From: Gnetum montanum
Taxonomy: Eukaryota; Streptophyta; Gnetopsida; Gnetales; Gnetaceae
DNA: 64,000 nucleotides
NCBI GenBank assembly: GCA_015680685.1
Contig: MNCI01014376.1
Location: 62,598 to 126,597 of the forward strand
Reading direction: 5' to 3'
Shown here one piece after another: positions 59,338 through 64,000 of the stretch. The position numbers and the translations under genes are program-made. Numbering within the stretch: the stretch's first letter is position 1; the number at the start of each line of letters is the position of its first letter. Under the pieces are notes generated by a model. That model searched no databases, was not told the DNA's origin, and saw only the letters and a program-made list of their open reading frames with translations.

Positions 59338-62300
59338 TAGACGTAGTACGGCTTGAGGTACGAGTGATTCACAGGGTTGGCAAACTCGTTGTTGTCCATG
59401 TCCTCCAGCTTGAACGCTCCATTCCCAAAGGCTTTAGTAACCATGTAAGGGCCTTCCCAGTTGGCTGAGAATTTGCTCACATGCTTATGGACAGCCTTGA
59501 GGATGAGGTCTCCCTTCTGTATTGGCTATCGATGCGTGGCTGCACGGTGATTTTGCTGCTACTTGCTCTGGTAGTGCTCTATGCATCTTAGCATCTACGT
59601 GTGTTCCTCCTCTACTGAGTCGAGGTCAATGATCCATGACTCATTATTCTAGGCTTCACTCACGACATCCACGAGGATCATCTGGAGTGATGGTACTTGC
59701 AACTCAAGAGGTAACACAGCTTCAGATCTGTAAACAAGACTGTAAGGAGTCTTACTTGTCACGGTTCTGCAAGTCATCTTGTAGGCCCATAGAATGTAGA
59801 GGATTTTCTCATGCCACCACCTCTTGTTGTTGCCAAGCATCCACTTCAGCAACTTGATGATGGACTTATTTGTAGCCTCTACTTACTCGTTTTCCTGTGG
59901 ATAGTACAAGGAGGAGGATGATTGCTTAATGCCTAGGTTGCTATAGAAGGTTCGGGTTTCTGTACTACTAAATTGTGGCCCATTGTCAATTACAATAGTC
60001 ATAGGAAGCCTAAACCTTGTCACGATGTTATCCAGGATGAAATGGCAGATTTGCTGAGACATTGTTTTCCTCAGGGGAATAGCTTCCACCCATTTAGTAA
60101 AATACTCCATGGTGATGATAATGAAGCTATTCCCTACAGAGGACTTAGGCATGATGGTTCCTATGAGGTCTAGTCCCCATCGTTGGAAGGGCCACATGAT
60201 TTGCATTGGGTGCAGGTCTATAGGTGAGACGTGTATGAGATTTGTGTATCTCTGGCACGTGTCACACGTCTTGACTTTCGATAGGTAGTCACACTCCATG
60301 TGGGGCCAATAGTACCCTAGGCATCTGATTTTCATAGCCATAGCCCTTGGTGCTATGTTTCCACCACATAGCCCCTCATGCACTTCATAAACTACCTTCT
60401 GCGCCTGCTCCCCACCCATGCATGCCAACAATATCCCATCGTAAGAATGTCGACATAGGATGTCATTTCCCATGAGCGTATATTGCTGGGTGTGCTTTTG
60501 GATTGCATCTCTCTGAGCAAATGTCAGTTCACTTGGGGGTTCACCGTGTTTCAGGTAGGCTTTAATGTTAGTGTACCACTTCTGGGTATCTGCAACACCG
60601 ATAGAGGCCATATGTCCTACCTGAGTGATAGGCACAGTGCATTCAACAATCGAGGTTGGCAGACTTGTAAATGAGTGTGGCGGAATGTTTAATGCAAGGG
60701 TAGCTAAGGCATCTTCCACGGTGTTCTTGTTGCATTGCACGTGTTGCACGTCTATGGTTGCAAATTGCTTGAGCATGCTTTTTTCTAGGTCGCGGTAGGG
60801 TTGCAGGTGCATAGCTTTGCAGATGTAGACCTCAGTGATTTCATTCACAACTAGTTATGAATCATCGCAAATTATCAAGTGTTGAATGCATAGTGTTTGG
60901 GCAGCTGAGAGGCCTCTGAGTAGCCCCTCATATTCTGCTACATTGTTGGTGCAAGGGAACATAAAATGATAGGCAAACAGGTGCACTTCCCTAAAGGGGA
61001 ACGTAATGACAGTAGCTGCACTAGCTCCTCGCGTGGTTGAAGCACCGTCGAAGTGTAAGGTAGCTTCTAGGTGTGATGGAATGATGTTAATAGTGCCAAC
61101 ATGTTCGTCTGGGAATTTAGGATCTATGGTTGCATCATCGTTGATGGGTGAGGCCGTAAGCTGCGTTGCTATGGCTTGACCCTTAGTCAATGACTGGCTT
61201 ACATAGTATAGGTTGAACTCCGTGGTTATCGCTTTCCACCGAGCTATCCTACTGCTTTCATACAGGTTGTTAGTAATAGCCCAAAGTATGTTGCTTTTGC
61301 AAATGATGTTGATCGCACTGCGAAAGAGGTAGTGCCTCCACTTTTTTAGTGCAAATACTAAGACAAGGCAGTTCCTCTCCACTTCGTTGTATCCTGCCTC
61401 ATGCGCTATTAGTACATGACTCAGGTAGTACACTGGTATCTCAGATCCATTGTCTCATTTTGACATAGTAGTATCACGATAGATGTGTCGGAGGTGGCAA
61501 GGTAGATAAAGAAGGGCTTGTCCCTTTGCAGCAAGTGCATAGTTGGAAGGTACGAGAGCTCTTCTTTCAAGTCATCGAAAGCCTATTGACACTAGGTTGT
61601 CCACTCGAAGTCAACCCTTTTCTTTAGAAGATGTTGCATGGGGTGTAACTTGTCAATCAACCTGGCTATGAACCTTCGGATGAACTGTACTCTACCTTGT
61701 AAGCCACATAACTCCTTGAGGTTTGTAGGAGGTGCCAGGTTGACAATGGCCTTGACTTTGTCAAGGTTCACCCTTATTCCAGCCTCTGATACCATGAATC
61801 CTAGCATGCGTCCAATTTTCACACCAAAGAAACATTTCTTAGGGGTAAGGCGTAAATCGTACATTTGATAGCACTTGAGGACTACCCTAGATCTCATGGA
61901 TGATCAGTTTCCTCTTTGGACTTGACTGCTATATCGTCCACGTAGTCATTTAGTGTTTCTAGGATGTAGTCACTAAATATGTAAGTCATGGCTCGCTGGT
62001 AGGTTGCTCTAGCATTCTTAAGCCCAAAAGGCATCATGGTGTAACAGAATGTACCCCATGGGGTCCTGAAGGTCATTGCTAGCTAATGGTCCGAGTTGAT
62101 GCAAATTTGGTTGTAGCCGAAAAAGCCATCCATGAAGGATAATAGAGCATGACCAGCCATAGTGTCGATGAGTTGATCAACACTTGGAAGTGGAAATTCA
62201 TCCTTGATCGTTACTTTGTTTAGATCCTGGAAGTCTATGCAGATTCGTATTCCTCTCGTTTTCTTAGAAACCATGACAATGTTAGACACCCACTCCGAAT

Positions 62301-62804
62301 AATCAACTATGTGGATAAAACCAGCTTGGTATAGCTTGGTGATTTCATCCCTCACGACTAGCACAATTTCTGGTTTGACTTTATGAGCCTTCTGCTTGAC
62401 TGCCTTCACGTGCGGGTCTAGGATGATGTTGTGCTGTATTAGCCGTGGGTCTGAACCCAACATGTCACTGTATGACCATGCAAATAATTTGATGTTCTAT
62501 TGTATAATTTTGGCTACATTCTCATGGTTTTGTGCATCTAGGAGGGAGCTAAGCTCTAACATTTTTACTTCCCCCTGGATGTGGTCACAAGTGTCTCGAC
62601 GAGAGGGTCCTCAGTCAGATCCCTGACCTCTAAATCTAGGGTTCCAACTAGATGCTCGGGCCAATCTGGGGATGCTTCTAGAGATGCTATGGTGCTAGCT
62701 TTGGTTGACCCCCAGTCGATTAGGTCTGGGTTCAGTTGTCTCATGAGCTTGCCATGTGGACCTTTTATGGCTAAAGGTGTGGAGAGATTGTGAAGGATTT
62801 CCAT
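59338..62804 (-). pseudogene. Element H pol: RT, RNase H, archaeal-type RNase H, integrase
   Basis: On the minus strand RT reads FQDLNKVTIKDEFPLPSVDQ, RTPWGTFCYTMMPFGLKNA and YVDDIAVKS (about 61947-61921). RNase H and the archaeal-type RNase H follow (HFDGASTTRGASAA, NNVAEYEGLLRGL, CDDS, VEDALATLAL). INT starts HEGLCGGNIAP, where the second H of the finger is N, then VKTCDTCQRY, GLDLIGT, VIDNGPQFSS with the catalytic D kept, and VEATNK after a TAA at about 59895. The C-terminal module ends PYYV with a stop near 59338. Frames shift at about 61890 and 61590-61440 and a stop sits at about 60850. Residues lost in element B (TPWGTF, TYQRAMT, IDNG) are intact here. Confidence 0.85.
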
Positions 62805-63099
62805 TTTCTGCTTGACTTGTCAAAATGCGATGAAAGCCTCGTTAAGAGGCACCTGTTGGTAGCAATCGTGTGTAACAAAAAATTGCAAAGTAATGACGAG
62901 ATGTAATCAGCAAAATATGATGTAAAGATCAAAATTTTTGTGCCATTTTAAATTCATGGTAGACCGTTATGGAATGGAGATGCAGAGCTACTAAAACAGG
63001 AAATGCCAAGTTGTAGATGTGAAAATGCGAAACTGCTAAGAAATGCAAAATAGCTGATGTGAAATCATGAAACTGCGAACATGTAGCAGATCGAAAAAT

Positions 63100-63235
63100 G
63101 CTAGTTTAAGATCTTTTCATACCACAAAAGTTACAACTATGCTGGGGTTTGCTAGTTTAAGGTCTTTTGGACCGATAAAAGCGTAACTATGCTACAATTG
63201 CTAGTTTAAGGTCTTTTTGGACCGGTAACAAAAAA
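63100..63235. repeat. Three-copy repeat GCTAGTTTAAGGTCTTTTNGGACCG
   Basis: Three copies at about 63100, 63149 and 63200. The TAGTTTAAGGTC part is the same core as the post-INT minisatellite at 58990-59320, so one repeat family flanks pol on both sides. Confidence 0.7.
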
Positions 63236-63406
63236 TATTTTTTTATTTTTTCATTTCTTGGAAAAGTAAGCAATTATCTTGAAACGTGTCAAGGTTTTAA
63301 ATGTTAATAGTGCCTCGATGTTGTGGCGAGCATGCTACGTTGTACGGTGCACTCCGCATTAAACAAAGAGAGAGAGCGACAAGTTTCCCTTTTTTTACCA
63401 TTACAG

Positions 63407-63419
63407 CCATAAATAAGGG
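63407..63419 (+). promoter_or_regulatory. TATA box of the element H antisense gene
   Basis: CCATAAATAAGGG lies about 150 bp before the ATG at 63562, the same spacing as in element B. Confidence 0.5.
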
Positions 63420-63561
63420 TTAGACCCTTGTAAGCTTGTTATTCTCACCGTAAGAGCGCGGAGCCCATATTCAGAGCATAAGGCAATTTTAGAGCAATTG
63501 TGCTTACAATAAATAAGATGATTTTCTGCGTAGCAGTGAGGAAGAAATTGTAAGTAGGACG

Positions 63562-63678
63562 ATGGCTCCAAAGAAGGAACGCACGAATTTGGCGCTTGTA
63601 ATGGTCGAGGAGACGAAGCAAACCCTAGGGCGTGTGACACAAGCACGTGTTGCAGTGCGGAGGGACACACTATTGGTC
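63562..63678 (+). pseudogene. Element H antisense gene, first exon
   Basis: ATG at 63562 opens a segment that aligns without gaps to exon 1 of the element B antisense gene: 14 of 39 residues are identical, including MA, LV, QA and VR. It lies upstream of RT, opposite in strand to pol, exactly as in element B. The exon end is not clear: a GT lies at 63676-63677 but in a different phase from element B. The frame that runs on to 63849 turns into a leucine-rich string that is better explained as intron. Further exons lie outside the window. Confidence 0.55.
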
Positions 63679-64000
63679 TGGAAGGCATCCTATGCTTCCT
63701 CTATTTCTTTACAATTTTGTTATCACTTCTTACTTCTGTGTTCTATTTTCATTTTGTATCCTAGTCTTAGCCATTTGTGCTTTCTGTTATCGCGTTGTTT
63801 TGGCCTTTGCATCGCTGTTATTGTTGTTTTGGCCACAGAAGATGCATAAACATTACGCCATCATTACATGCAAGGCCGCTTAAACTGCCACTGCCATGGT
63901 TGTCATAAACGTGGGGGTTTGGGCAGTTTAAGTTACTTGATCTTCGAACGGCGTGACGTAGAACCTTTGGGAAGGTCGGGCCATGCGTGATGTGAGAATA
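63679..64000 (+). other. Probable intron 1 of the element H antisense gene
   Basis: T-rich from 63690 to 63830, with an acceptor-like TTTTGGCCACAG at 63828-63839. The remainder to the window end shows no recognisable coding match. Confidence 0.35.

Larger units (their letters stand above)
62805..63561. other. Element H spacer between RT and the antisense exon
   Basis: AT-rich with A- and T-runs (63228-63260). It contains the three-copy repeat at 63100-63235 and, toward 63561, the promoter of the antisense exon. On the minus strand CTACCAACAG at about 62852-62861 could be a sense acceptor before RT. Confidence 0.5.
56423..64000 (-). mobile_element. Element H: Ogre/Tat-like Ty3/gypsy, runs off the window
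   Basis: A diverged relative of element B on the minus strand: 3' LTR, polypurine tract, 3' non-coding region, minisatellite, INT, two RNase H domains, RT, then a spacer with a plus-strand (antisense) first exon as in element B. Gag-pro and the 5' LTR lie beyond the right edge. It is inserted in the INT of element G. Confidence 0.85.

Noticed and set aside
63647-63883. Plus-strand frames 63562-63849 and 63647-63883 that look like membrane proteins (L, F, V, C-rich)
   Set aside because: T-rich intron sequence gives hydrophobic translations. Only the first 39 codons from 63562 match the element B exon.
1-64000. CRISPR array, bacterial operon, tRNA or rRNA genes
   Set aside because: No regular spacer-repeat pattern, no ribosome-binding sites, and no cloverleaf-like or rRNA-like sequence was seen. 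The short palindromic arrays are in LTRs and introns and have no spacers of constant length.

Overview
This window looks like plant nuclear heterochromatin built almost entirely from old, nested LTR retrotransposons. I see no confident host gene, tRNA or rRNA. The evidence for a plant is the mix of Ty1/copia elements, Athila-like and Ogre/Tat-like Ty3/gypsy elements, plant-style GT-AG introns and TATA boxes in the LTRs. The large, slowly decayed elements suggest a big-genome plant, possibly a gymnosperm; that is inference. Every coding region is broken, mostly by nonsense codons rather than frameshifts, as expected for methylated, slowly deaminating DNA.

Layout. 1-1735: AT-rich, no recognisable gene. 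1736-10300 (+): element A, an Athila-like gypsy with 5' LTR, decayed Asp-tRNA primer site, gag, pro, RT, RNase H and INT. 11570-30942 (-): element E, a copia element in two pieces (RT at 11570-13470; INT, pro, gag, primer site and LTR at 28345-30942), split by element D. 13529-28339 (+): element D, a copia element with target-site duplication GTGCA. Its gag is split by element C (15349-23805, +), an Athila-like element with gag and a third ORF but no pol. 30948-56422 (-): element G, an Athila-like gypsy in which 3' LTR, third ORF, 3' non-coding zone and INT C-terminus can be read. Element B (34182-53219) has jumped into its third ORF and element H (56423-64000, -) into its INT.

Element B is the centrepiece: a complete 19-kb Ogre/Tat-like element with 1.6-kb LTRs, target-site duplication ATTAG, a gag-pro frame, and RT-RNase H-archaeal-type RNase H-INT. 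Between pro and RT, on the opposite strand, lies a predicted eight-exon gene (40392-45758). All seven introns are GT-AG, every junction keeps phase, and the exons sum to 1138 codons. I do not recognise the product. Element H, a diverged relative, has a matching first exon at the same place and orientation, with a TATA box at the same distance, so the antisense gene seems to be a family trait.

Side themes are palindrome-rich U3 regions in several LTR families, a minisatellite with a TAAACTRGCA core that recurs at four sites in elements B and H, an internal LTR-like promoter driving the third ORF of elements C and G, and an assembly seam at 46752-46859 where 53 bp are repeated around a single N.
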